From contig JBIOYQ010000041.1 in assembly GCA_044870295.1 (NCBI GenBank), forward strand, positions 1 to 16,283: DNA of 16,283 nucleotides, written 5' to 3'. Made by a program: the position numbers and the translations under genes. Below are positions 1 to 6,336 of this stretch, in pieces; positions within the stretch are counted from its first letter, which is position 1, and the number at the start of each line of letters is the position of its first letter. A model generated the notes under the pieces. It was not told the origin of the DNA. It saw only the letters and a program-made list of their open reading frames with translations, and did no database searches. This DNA is from AC-52 sp044870295. Lineage in GTDB: Bacteria; Actinomycetota; UBA4738.

Positions 1-1128
1 GTCCGGGGACCCCGCCGGTCCGAATCGCAGGCCGCTTCCGTTCGGCAGACCGCCCTGCGGGACGTCGGCGGCGAGGGCAGCGCTGGCCACGTCCCGTGGC
101 GAGAAGGAAGCCGCGTTGGGCAACACGTCGTGCAGCAGCGCCCACGCCGCGGCGAACCCCGCCAGGGCCGGCGCGCTCATCTCGTCGCCTCCGTACCGGG
201 CCAGATAGGCGGACGTGGCTCGAGCCAGCACCGCGCGGGCCTCGGGGAGGAGCCCTGAGGGGTTCAGGTACTCCGCGTCCGGCTTGTCCGACGCGAACAA
301 CCCCACGGCGTCGGTTCCGAGCGTCCCTCCGAACTCGGGCATGCAGTAACTGGACGAGGTCCCGATGCCGGCGATCAGGTGAAGGTCCTGACGGACCATC
401 TCCCGGCGCATATCGATCCCGTCCTGGAGGTAGGACGCCGCGAACACGACGTTCGCCCCCGACTTCGCGATGTCCTGCACGACGTCCTGCGGGTCGACGC
501 TCCGAAGCTCATAGGGGAACTGCCCGGTCAGCGGGATCCCGAGCGTCTGCAGCTCCTCGACCGCGCCGCGGGCCACCTCGCTCCCGTACGCGTCCTCGAC
601 ATTCGTGACGGCGAACCGCAGCGCCGCCTGCGAGGTGCCCAGCATGGGCGCCAAACGTTGCGCGACGAACGACACCGCGACTCGGCCGAGCTCGCGTCCG
701 CTGGGCGCCACCCGGAAGAACAGGCTGCCCGGACCGGGGCCCGTCATCGAGCCGACCGCGCCCGTCTCCCAGAACAGCATCCCGAGCCGGGCGGCCTCCG
801 CCCCCGCGGCCGCGGAGATGGTGCTGCCGTAGCTGCCGAGCAACAGGCGGATGCCCTGGCCGTACAGCTGGTCGACGGCCTCCGGGCCGGCATCGGAGCC
901 GGGGGTGTCCACCGGGACCAGCTCGACCGGGCGACCCTGGACCCCGCCGTCCCGGTTCGCCAGGTCGACGGCCAGCTGGACGCCGTGGAACTCGTCGACG
1001 CCGCCGGGCGCCTCCGAACCGGTCAACGGGTAGACCGCGCCGATGCGGATGGGATCCGGACCGGACCGGCACCCGGGGACCAGAGCGGCCACCAGCACCA
1101 CCACGGAGATCGAGAGGATGCGCTTCAT
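1..1128 (-). CDS. LivJ-like ABC transporter substrate-binding lipoprotein (partial)
   Basis: This is a periplasmic-binding-protein type I (Peripla_BP_6/LivJ-like) receptor, anchored outside the membrane, that would deliver an amino acid or similar small molecule to an ABC importer. I translated 376 codons with no stop, so the gene runs off the left edge. The N-terminus is a lipoprotein signal with lipobox L-V-P-G-C and Cys20. It is followed by the family opening I-R-I-G-A-V-Y-P-L-T-G and a G-V-Q-L-A-V-D helix. The later stretch with L-L-L-G-S-Y-G-S is the usual ligand-binding edge. Its ATG overlaps the stop of the upstream CPBP gene (ATGA), so translation is probably coupled. No cognate permease or ATPase is visible, and they may lie to the left. 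The family is clear. The ligand is not, because LivJ-like proteins also bind amides, urea and aromatic acids. Confidence 0.9.
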   Translation of the reverse strand, partial: MKRILSISVVVLVAALVPGCRSGPDPIRIGAVYPLTGSEAPGGVDEFHGVQLAVDLANRDGGVQGRPVELVPVDTPGSDAGPEAVDQLYGQGIRLLLGSYGSTISAAAGAEAARLGMLFWETGAVGSMTGPGPGSLFFRVAPSGRELGRVAVSFVAQRLAPMLGTSQAALRFAVTNVEDAYGSEVARGAVEELQTLGIPLTGQFPYELRSVDPQDVVQDIAKSGANVVFAASYLQDGIDMRREMVRQDLHLIAGIGTSSSYCMPEFGGTLGTDAVGLFASDKPDAEYLNPSGLLPEARAVLARATSAYLARYGGDEMSAPALAGFAAAWALLHDVLPNAASFSPRDVASAALAADVPQGGLPNGSGLRFGPAGSPD

Positions 1129-1709
1129 GCCATCACCACCAGGAGATTGGCGAACAGATGGGTTCCCGCCGGGACCAGCCACGTGCCGGCGGCCCATCGC
1201 TGCCAGCCGAGCAGCAACCCCGCGGCGAAGTCGACTCCCACGGCAGCGGGCGGATATGCCAGGGCGTGCACCAGCGCGAACGCGGCGGCGCCGCCCACGA
1301 TGGCCACCACGGCCCCGTGCGGGGCAAGTCGTCGATAGAGGAGTCCGCGGAAGAACGCTTCCTCCGCCACGGAGGCGAGCGCGGTCAGGCCCAGACTCAT
1401 CGATCCTGATGCGGTGGCCGGCACGGTCTGCTGCCCCCACACCGCCAGGAGGATCGCCGCGGCGCCGACGGCGAATGTACCCGCCAGCACGGACCGGCCC
1501 TGGGTCGTTCGCTCCGCGACTCCCGAGTCCGCCTGCGTCGGCCGCGTGGAAGCGAACAGGACGCCGAGATACGTCGCGGCCAACAGCCACACGCCCCCGG
1601 CGCCGAAGGCGAACATCGGCCTGAGCGTCAGCAGGGCCAGGGCCGACAGGACCACCAGCCACTCGAGCGTTCGATCCCGAACCGCGGCAGCGGTGGACGC
1701 CCGGCTCAT
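1125..1709 (-). CDS. CPBP family intramembrane metalloprotease
   Basis: This 194-residue, mostly hydrophobic protein belongs to the CPBP (CAAX protease and bacteriocin-processing, 'Abi') family of membrane glutamic/metalloproteases. The three family motifs are present in order. The E-E-x-x-x-R motif is at residues 116-121 (A-E-E-A-F-F-R). The F-x-x-x-H motif ends at His148. The C-terminal H-x-x-x-N is His184 to Asn188. Several transmembrane helices surround them. The length is normal to slightly short for the family. It overlaps both neighbours by ATGA (the lipoprotein upstream and the LivJ-like protein downstream), so the three are probably made together. The substrate is unknown, and members range from prenyl-protein proteases to immunity proteins. 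A second CPBP gene lies at the right edge of the window. Confidence 0.9.
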   Translation of the reverse strand: MSRASTAAAVRDRTLEWLVVLSALALLTLRPMFAFGAGGVWLLAATYLGVLFASTRPTQADSGVAERTTQGRSVLAGTFAVGAAAILLAVWGQQTVPATASGSMSLGLTALASVAEEAFFRGLLYRRLAPHGAVVAIVGGAAAFALVHALAYPPAAVGVDFAAGLLLGWQRWAAGTWLVPAGTHLFANLLVVMA

Positions 1710-2143
1710 GACTCCACCTGGAAGGTCACCGAGACGAACACCCGTGGATCGAACGGCAGGTGGTCCGAGGCGACGAACTCCGCGCGAAGGATGTGCTGCC
1801 CCGGCGTGACGTTCGGGATGTCCCCATCCAGCGCGAAGTTCATGGTCACGATCTGATTGTCCAGGTAGATGTGGACGTGCCCCGTATCGGGCGTGATGTT
1901 CTTGGTCGTGGCCGGCACGATCCGCGCACCCGACAGCGACAGCTTTATCGGCACGTCCACGGAGGACCCCTGGAAGACCTGGCCGTTGGTCGGTGAGACG
2001 ATCTCGAGCTTCGCGGTGCTGCTGGGCCGGGGCGATGGCGGCCCGGTGGTGCCTCCGCCCGTTCCGCTCTTCGAGCAGGCGGCCAACAGCAGCGCGGGGA
2101 GCGCCAGGACGATCGCTCCGTGGCGCAGGACCTTCGGTGTCAT
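1706..2143 (-). CDS. DUF4399-like secreted lipoprotein
   Basis: This 145-residue lipoprotein has a signal peptide ending L-L-L-A-A-C (Cys23), then a Gly/Pro/Ser-rich linker (about residues 24-42) and one beta-rich domain. The domain opens S-P-T-N-G-Q-V and contains T-G-H-V-H-I-Y-L-D (about residues 87-95). This resembles DUF4399, where a G-H-H-H segment is typical; here it is H-x-H. The two histidines could bind metal, and the gene directly follows the CopC-CopD fusion with a 16-base gap. An AAGGAG ribosome binding site sits six bases before the ATG. Its stop overlaps the CPBP start (ATGA). The lipoprotein call is secure. The family assignment is by eye, and a role in copper handling is an inference from position and histidines only. 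Confidence 0.8.
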   Translation of the reverse strand: MTPKVLRHGAIVLALPALLLAACSKSGTGGGTTGPPSPRPSSTAKLEIVSPTNGQVFQGSSVDVPIKLSLSGARIVPATTKNITPDTGHVHIYLDNQIVTMNFALDGDIPNVTPGQHILRAEFVASDHLPFDPRVFVSVTFQVES

Positions 2144-2159
2144 GGATGGCTCCTTCCGT

Positions 2160-4145
2160 TCACTGGATGGTCTGCTCGAAGTACGCCGAGTACGTGGCGC
2201 CGTCCTTCCCCGTCGCGGTGATCTGGAACCGCCAGGGACCCGAGGTGAGCTTCGTGTTCGCCACGAAGTGCCCGCTGCTGAACCGTACCAAGGGGAGGTC
2301 GGTGGCCGCGCCCGCCGGCGGCGTGGCGAGGGCGGTGGCCGAGGCGAGGGGCAGCTCGTTGCCGTCCGCTTGGAAGAACGTGAAGTGCACCACGTTCGGC
2401 CCGGCCTCCGTGCCGGGGTCGATGTAGGTCTGCACGGACGCGCCGCCGGCCAGGGAGATGGTGTAGATGGTGGGCTGGCCGCTCGACCCCGGCTGCACCT
2501 GGATGTCCTCGGGGGGCAGCTGGGTCCGCACGCGGAGCGGGACCGTCACCGCCCCCGACGCTTCCTGGACCAGGACGGTCACCTCCCACGTCCCGTCGAT
2601 GGACAGCACCGTTCCCTGGCCCGTCCACGCGCCGGAGGGCGATCGCTTCAGATCGAGCTGCGGTGAGCCGATCTCCGGCCGCCCCGGGAGCCGGAACTGG
2701 AGCTGGACGGCCGTCGCGGCCACCGGCTTCCCGGAGTCGTAGTCGTTCACCGTGACGTCGAAGCGATTCGGCCCGACGGTCCCCGGCGTCACGACCAAGG
2801 TGGCCTTGACGGTGGTGGCGAAGTCGTTGCCGGTCACCGTGATCCGCTGCACCGCCTGCGGCCGGGTGGCAGCGGCGACGCTGGCGGGCGGCGGGAATTG
2901 GGTCAGGACCCCGGTGACTCCGAGGATGCCGGCGGCGATCACCACCTCGGCGGCGACGGTGCGTCGCAACACCCCAACGCCACCCCGCGGGTCGCGCCCG
3001 ACTCGGGGGACGTTCACGTATCGGTTGCGGGCGCCCAGGGCCACCAGCGCCAGGAACAGCCCGACCTTGACCAGCAGCGTGACGCCGAAGCTCGTGTGGA
3101 TCAGCCGTCCCCACGCGGCTGGCCCGCCCACCTGTGAGATCTCGCGTTGGAGGCCGGTGGCAGCGACCACGGCCAGGGCGATGGCGGCCATGGTCGAGAA
3201 GCGACGCGCCACAGCGGGGCTATCCTCCACGACGGTTCGGCGCAGAAGGAGCAGGAACCACGCCAGCCCGCCGACCCACACACCGACCGCCACCAGATGC
3301 AGCCACTGATCCAGCACGTCGAACCACGCGAACTGGCCCGAGGCCGCTGCGTGGCCCGCCCTGGCGTGCAACAGCATGGTCAGTGCGGCCGCGAGCGCCA
3401 CGGCGATCAGGGCGACCCGTGTCCTCTTGATCGCCAGCCAGGCAACCGCCAGGCCCGTGACGGCCAGGCCCACGCCTTGCCACACCAGCTCACGACCGGT
3501 TTCCGCGCGGAACAGCGTGCCGAAGGACACCCCCACGGTCGACCGCTCCGCCACCACCATCAGGGCCAAGCCGACGGTGGCCAGGCCCCAGGCCGCTCCC
3601 ACCAGGCCGGGTCGCCCAAGCGCCCCTCCCTCCACGAACAGGGTCAGGGCGCCGGCTCCGACGAGCAACGCCAGCCCGGCGTACAGCCCCCACCGACCCA
3701 CCGCCGCCAGGGGCGTCGGCGAGGGAGTGGACGGCGAGACGGATGACCCCTTCGACTGCGCCACCTCGGCCTGCGAGACCTGGATGCCGAAGCTGAACGA
3801 TCCCGCCGTCACGTGGCCGTCCACCTTCGAGACGACGCGCCACGTCACCGTATAGACGCCCTTCCTGAGCGTCGCGAGGCCCACCCGCAGCTCCAGCGGC
3901 GAGCCCGGCACCGTCACCGCCTTCCCCCGCGCCCGGTCCTGACCTTGTGCATCGAGCACGTGGATCAGGGACAGCGCGGGGTCGGGCCGTTCGGTGAACG
4001 TGATCGTCACCTGGGTGGGAGGCTGCTCCAGGATGGCGCCGTCGCGTGGATCGGACGAGCGGACCAGGGCATGCGCGTTCGCTCCCGAAGCGCCCAGCAC
4101 GAGCAGCGCCCCCACCACGAAGGCGACGGCGAGGATGCGGCGCAT
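2160..4145 (-). CDS. CopC-CopD fusion copper-binding/transport protein with extra C-terminal domains
   Basis: This 661-residue protein joins a secreted CopC domain to a CopD membrane domain, as in YcnJ-type copper importers. A signal peptide ends in A-N-A, so the mature protein would start with His25. His25 together with Asp109 and His111 (motif D-G-H-V-T-A-G) reproduces the known CopC Cu(II) site of N-terminal His, Asp and His. From about residue 150 to 420 there are roughly eight hydrophobic segments, including the CopD-like H-L-V-A-V-G-V-W-V-G-G. After these come about 230 residues predicted to be mostly beta strand (430-661). They look like two Ig-like domains, the first resembling YtkA/FixH-type domains. 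That tail is longer than in ordinary CopCD fusions. The neighbours are other secreted histidine-containing proteins, which supports a copper role. The transport direction cannot be read from the sequence. Confidence 0.92.
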   Translation of the reverse strand: MRRILAVAFVVGALLVLGASGANAHALVRSSDPRDGAILEQPPTQVTITFTERPDPALSLIHVLDAQGQDRARGKAVTVPGSPLELRVGLATLRKGVYTVTWRVVSKVDGHVTAGSFSFGIQVSQAEVAQSKGSSVSPSTPSPTPLAAVGRWGLYAGLALLVGAGALTLFVEGGALGRPGLVGAAWGLATVGLALMVVAERSTVGVSFGTLFRAETGRELVWQGVGLAVTGLAVAWLAIKRTRVALIAVALAAALTMLLHARAGHAAASGQFAWFDVLDQWLHLVAVGVWVGGLAWFLLLLRRTVVEDSPAVARRFSTMAAIALAVVAATGLQREISQVGGPAAWGRLIHTSFGVTLLVKVGLFLALVALGARNRYVNVPRVGRDPRGGVGVLRRTVAAEVVIAAGILGVTGVLTQFPPPASVAAATRPQAVQRITVTGNDFATTVKATLVVTPGTVGPNRFDVTVNDYDSGKPVAATAVQLQFRLPGRPEIGSPQLDLKRSPSGAWTGQGTVLSIDGTWEVTVLVQEASGAVTVPLRVRTQLPPEDIQVQPGSSGQPTIYTISLAGGASVQTYIDPGTEAGPNVVHFTFFQADGNELPLASATALATPPAGAATDLPLVRFSSGHFVANTKLTSGPWRFQITATGKDGATYSAYFEQTIQ

Positions 4146-4186
4146 CGGCCGTTACGGGACCCCGCCCGCCGGACGCGACTCGGGCG

Positions 4187-4855
4187 TCACGTTCGCCGCC
4201 GCGTGGCCAGCACGAGACCGATGGCCCCGACCACCAGGCCAACGCCCCCCACGACGATCCCGATCAGGGCCAGCGTGTGGGCGCTGTCCGCCTGGTCCTT
4301 GGCTGCCGCAGCCTGCGCTTGCGCCGATGTCGTCACCCTCTGGACCTCCCGATCGAGCCGGGTGGCCAACTCTCCGGTCGTGGGGTCCTTGACCGGGAAC
4401 TCCACCCCTGACGAGTCCTGCACATCGCTGAACGTCTGGGGTCCCGACGTGAACGTCTCGTCGATCTGCTGGCCCTTGATTGAACCGGTGAAGTGGAAGC
4501 TGTACGAGCCCGGACGGGTCGGGAAGAAGAACGCGCGATAGTCGCCGGGGGTCCCGAACTCCCCCACTTCGAAGTTCGGTTCCATCGTCATCGCCGGCAG
4601 GGTCTGATCCTGGTACCCCACCTCGACCTTCAGCGTGTCGCCAAGGTCGGTCACGGGGTTGTCCTGCGCGTCGTTGAGGAACATCTGCACGCTGTTCTCC
4701 TGCCCCGCGTACGCGGGCTCCTCGCCGAAGCCAACGGCCAGGTGGAACTGGCCCACCTCTCGCTCCTCGTGCGCCAATGCGGGGGTCGGCCCGGCGAAGG
4801 CCATCACAGTGGCCGCGACGGACGCGACCAGGCCGAGTCGAAGTGCCGTCTTCAT
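4187..4855 (-). CDS. Secreted, C-terminally membrane-anchored protein with predicted N-terminal histidine
   Basis: The 222-residue product is of unknown function. It has a signal peptide ending in A26-L-A28, so the mature protein would begin His29-Glu-Glu-Arg. It then has a beta-rich domain (about 29-150) with His38, a Met-Thr-Met pair (89-91) and His121. An alanine/glutamine-rich, probably helical linker follows (165-193), then one transmembrane helix (about 194-217) and a basic T-R-R-R-T tail. This places the domain outside the cell. The fold resembles YtkA/FixH-like or CopC-like beta sandwiches by eye only. An N-terminal His plus Met and His residues is a common copper-site layout, and the next gene downstream is the CopC-CopD fusion, 41 bases away. 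A GAGAGGAG ribosome binding site precedes the ATG. I infer a copper-binding partner of CopCD; the function is unproven. Confidence 0.75.
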   Translation of the reverse strand: MKTALRLGLVASVAATVMAFAGPTPALAHEEREVGQFHLAVGFGEEPAYAGQENSVQMFLNDAQDNPVTDLGDTLKVEVGYQDQTLPAMTMEPNFEVGEFGTPGDYRAFFFPTRPGSYSFHFTGSIKGQQIDETFTSGPQTFSDVQDSSGVEFPVKDPTTGELATRLDREVQRVTTSAQAQAAAAKDQADSAHTLALIGIVVGGVGLVVGAIGLVLATRRRT

Positions 4856-4951
4856 GGGATCTCCTCTCGCTTCCCCGGCGCCCGGGGGCCGGTCGACCTC
4901 CCCACGGCCACGCTGGCCCGGGGGATCCAGGCGCTCGAATCAGGGGCGCCC

Positions 4952-5545
4952 TTAAGGAGAGGGGGGACCGCGCGGGGAGGCCGGCCCGCCGACCATGGCC
5001 GGCCGGAGGATCGTGAAGGTTGGCCGGGCCCAACGCGTGCGGACCAGCCGCGGAAGCGGCGCCCGGCTCAGGGCGCGAGCGACGGCTCGGACGGCCCTGG
5101 CGAAGAACGACAGCAGCAGCGCCAGGATGCCGCCCATCAGGAGCTGCACCAGGAGCCCGAGCACGATCACGTGGTGCGACAGGAGACTCGACAGCGGGAC
5201 ACCGGCGGCCAGTCGCTCCGTTGCCTCCAGGGCCAGGAAGCCTGTCACCTGCAGGAAGGCCAACCGAAGGGCCAACGACCGGGGCCCGGGGGTGGGGTCG
5301 GCCTCCCGACGAAGGGCGGCGCCGACCTGACGGACGCCGATGCTGGCCAGGGCGATGACGCCCAGGACCATGGCCAGCTTGACGGCCGTGAACCAGTACT
5401 GGTGACCGGTTTCGGCCAGGACCGCGGAGCGGATGCGGGGGCCCGGGACGGCCAGCACGTAGCTGAGCCAGTGCCCGAGGACGACGCCGCCGAATGCGGC
5501 GCCCACCACCGGCACCTTGGACCACCGACGCCGAATCTGGATCAT
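4952..5545 (-). CDS. Unknown four-helix membrane protein
   Basis: I do not recognise this 197-residue protein. It has about four hydrophobic segments (residues roughly 12-33, 50-70, 90-110 and 125-150) and a basic, proline-rich C-terminal tail of about 45 residues, probably cytoplasmic. Histidines sit in or near the helices (G-H-W-L-S-Y, T-G-H-Q-Y-W and S-H-H), which would suit metal or haem contact but do not prove it. The start was chosen as the ATG at 5545 and not the GTG three bases upstream, because TATCCT lies seven bases before that ATG and there is no Shine-Dalgarno sequence. It is the first gene of the copper-associated run and diverges from the CDF-like transporter, which suggests a shared metal theme. 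Confidence 0.7.
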   Translation of the reverse strand: MIQIRRRWSKVPVVGAAFGGVVLGHWLSYVLAVPGPRIRSAVLAETGHQYWFTAVKLAMVLGVIALASIGVRQVGAALRREADPTPGPRSLALRLAFLQVTGFLALEATERLAAGVPLSSLLSHHVIVLGLLVQLLMGGILALLLSFFARAVRAVARALSRAPLPRLVRTRWARPTFTILRPAMVGGPASPRGPPSP

Positions 5546-5552
5546 CACCAGC

Positions 5553-5558
5553 AGGATA
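5553..5558 (-). promoter_or_regulatory. Putative -10 box (TATCCT) of a leaderless promoter
   Basis: TATCCT on the minus strand lies seven bases upstream of the ATG at 5545. The gene has no ribosome binding site, so transcription may start at or next to the start codon. I see no convincing -35 box. The same hexamer sits at the same distance before two other genes of the window (8967 and 13454). Confidence 0.5.
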
Positions 5559-5633
5559 CGACCACCAACGACCCGCGGATGGAGCCTGTCGGGTCGAAGT
5601 ACGCAAGCTTCCCTCGCCCACGCGGTTGGCTGG

Positions 5634-5646
5634 GGTTCTCAGAACC
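5634..5646. promoter_or_regulatory. Perfect 13-bp dyad, candidate operator
   Basis: GGTTCT-C-AGAACC is a perfect inverted repeat (six-base arms, one-base centre). It sits in the 146-base divergent spacer between the unknown membrane protein and the CDF-like transporter, about 45 bases before the transporter ATG. It does not match a regulator site I can name. A metal-responsive repressor is a guess from the neighbouring genes. Confidence 0.35.
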
Positions 5647-5652
5647 ATTCCA

Positions 5653-5686
5653 GGAGGTGCGCCTCACTGGAGGCGAGTGCACACTC
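5653..5686 (+). repeat. Overlapping small inverted repeats before the CDF-like gene
   Basis: Three short inverted repeats overlap here. GAGG-TGCG-CCTC spans 5654-5665, CGCCTC-ACTG-GAGGCG spans 5660-5675, and GAGTG-CA-CACTC spans 5675-5686. The first two share the CCTC arm, so in RNA they could form only one at a time. The region also holds two GGAGG-type sequences (5653-5657 and 5669-5673) that such hairpins would hide. This may be an operator or a translational control element. In GC-rich DNA, short repeats also arise by chance. Confidence 0.3.
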
Positions 5687-5691
5687 GGAGG

Positions 5692-6294
5692 ATGGCCACC
5701 GACCTTCGCCGAGCCTACTGGCTCGAATACCTGACCATCGGGTGGAACGTGGCCGAGGGCGCGATCGCCATCACGCTCGGCGTCTTGGCCGGCTCGTTGG
5801 CTCTGACGGCGTTCGGGCTGGACTCCGTGATCGAGGTGTTCTCTGCGGTGGTGGTGCTCTTCGAGATTCGCGGCCACGCCGGTCACGACGAGCACGAAAG
5901 AGCCGAACGCCGCTTCCTGCAACTGATCGGAGGCAGCTTCTTCCTGCTGGCGACGTGGATCCTCATCGAAGCCACCTGGGACCTGCTCAACCGGTCGCGC
6001 CCCGACGAATCCATCCCGGGGATCGTGCTGACGTCGCTGTCCTTGGCCACTATGTGGTTCCTTGCGGCTGCCAAGCACCGGGTCGGTCATCGGATGGACT
6101 GCCTGCCCCTGATCGCCGACAGCCGCGAGACTCGGCTGTGTTCCCTGCTGTCGGCGGTGGCACTCGCGGGACTTGCCTTGAACGCGGCGTTCGGCTGGTG
6201 GTGGGCCGACCCGATCGCCGCCCTGGGCATTGCGGTCCTGGCCATCGCCGAAGGGGCCGAGGCATGGAGCGGGGGGCACCCGGAGCATCATTGA
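5692..6294 (+). CDS. Short CDF-like cation transporter (membrane domain only)
   Basis: This 200-residue protein has six predicted transmembrane helices resembling the membrane domain of cation diffusion facilitators, which export Zn, Co, Mn or similar divalent ions by proton exchange. It shows the family-like start Y-W-L-E-Y-L-T-I-G-W-N and a second helix with D44-S-V-I-E48. The fifth helix region has A-D143-S-R-E-T and ends G-W-W-W-A-D-P-I-A-A-L. Classical CDFs have HxxxD or DxxxD pairs at these places, so this is an atypical branch. The cytoplasmic regulatory domain is missing, because the protein stops right after helix six. A histidine-rich loop (G-H-A-G-H-D-E-H, 61-68) lies between helices two and three. 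I used the ATG at 5692 because the conserved part begins there. A GTG at 5677, three bases after GGAGG, is a serious alternative. It is the only plus-strand gene. Confidence 0.8.
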   Translation: MATDLRRAYWLEYLTIGWNVAEGAIAITLGVLAGSLALTAFGLDSVIEVFSAVVVLFEIRGHAGHDEHERAERRFLQLIGGSFFLLATWILIEATWDLLNRSRPDESIPGIVLTSLSLATMWFLAAAKHRVGHRMDCLPLIADSRETRLCSLLSAVALAGLALNAAFGWWWADPIAALGIAVLAIAEGAEAWSGGHPEHH

Positions 6295-6336
6295 GGCGTG
6301 GCCCGCGCGGCTCCGCCCAGGCTTGGACGGAACCGC

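Noticed and set aside
6295..6336. A bidirectional terminator between the convergent CDF-like and mutase genes
   Set aside because: The 42-base gap has GC-rich segments that could form weak hairpins but no clear stem followed by T-runs on either strand.
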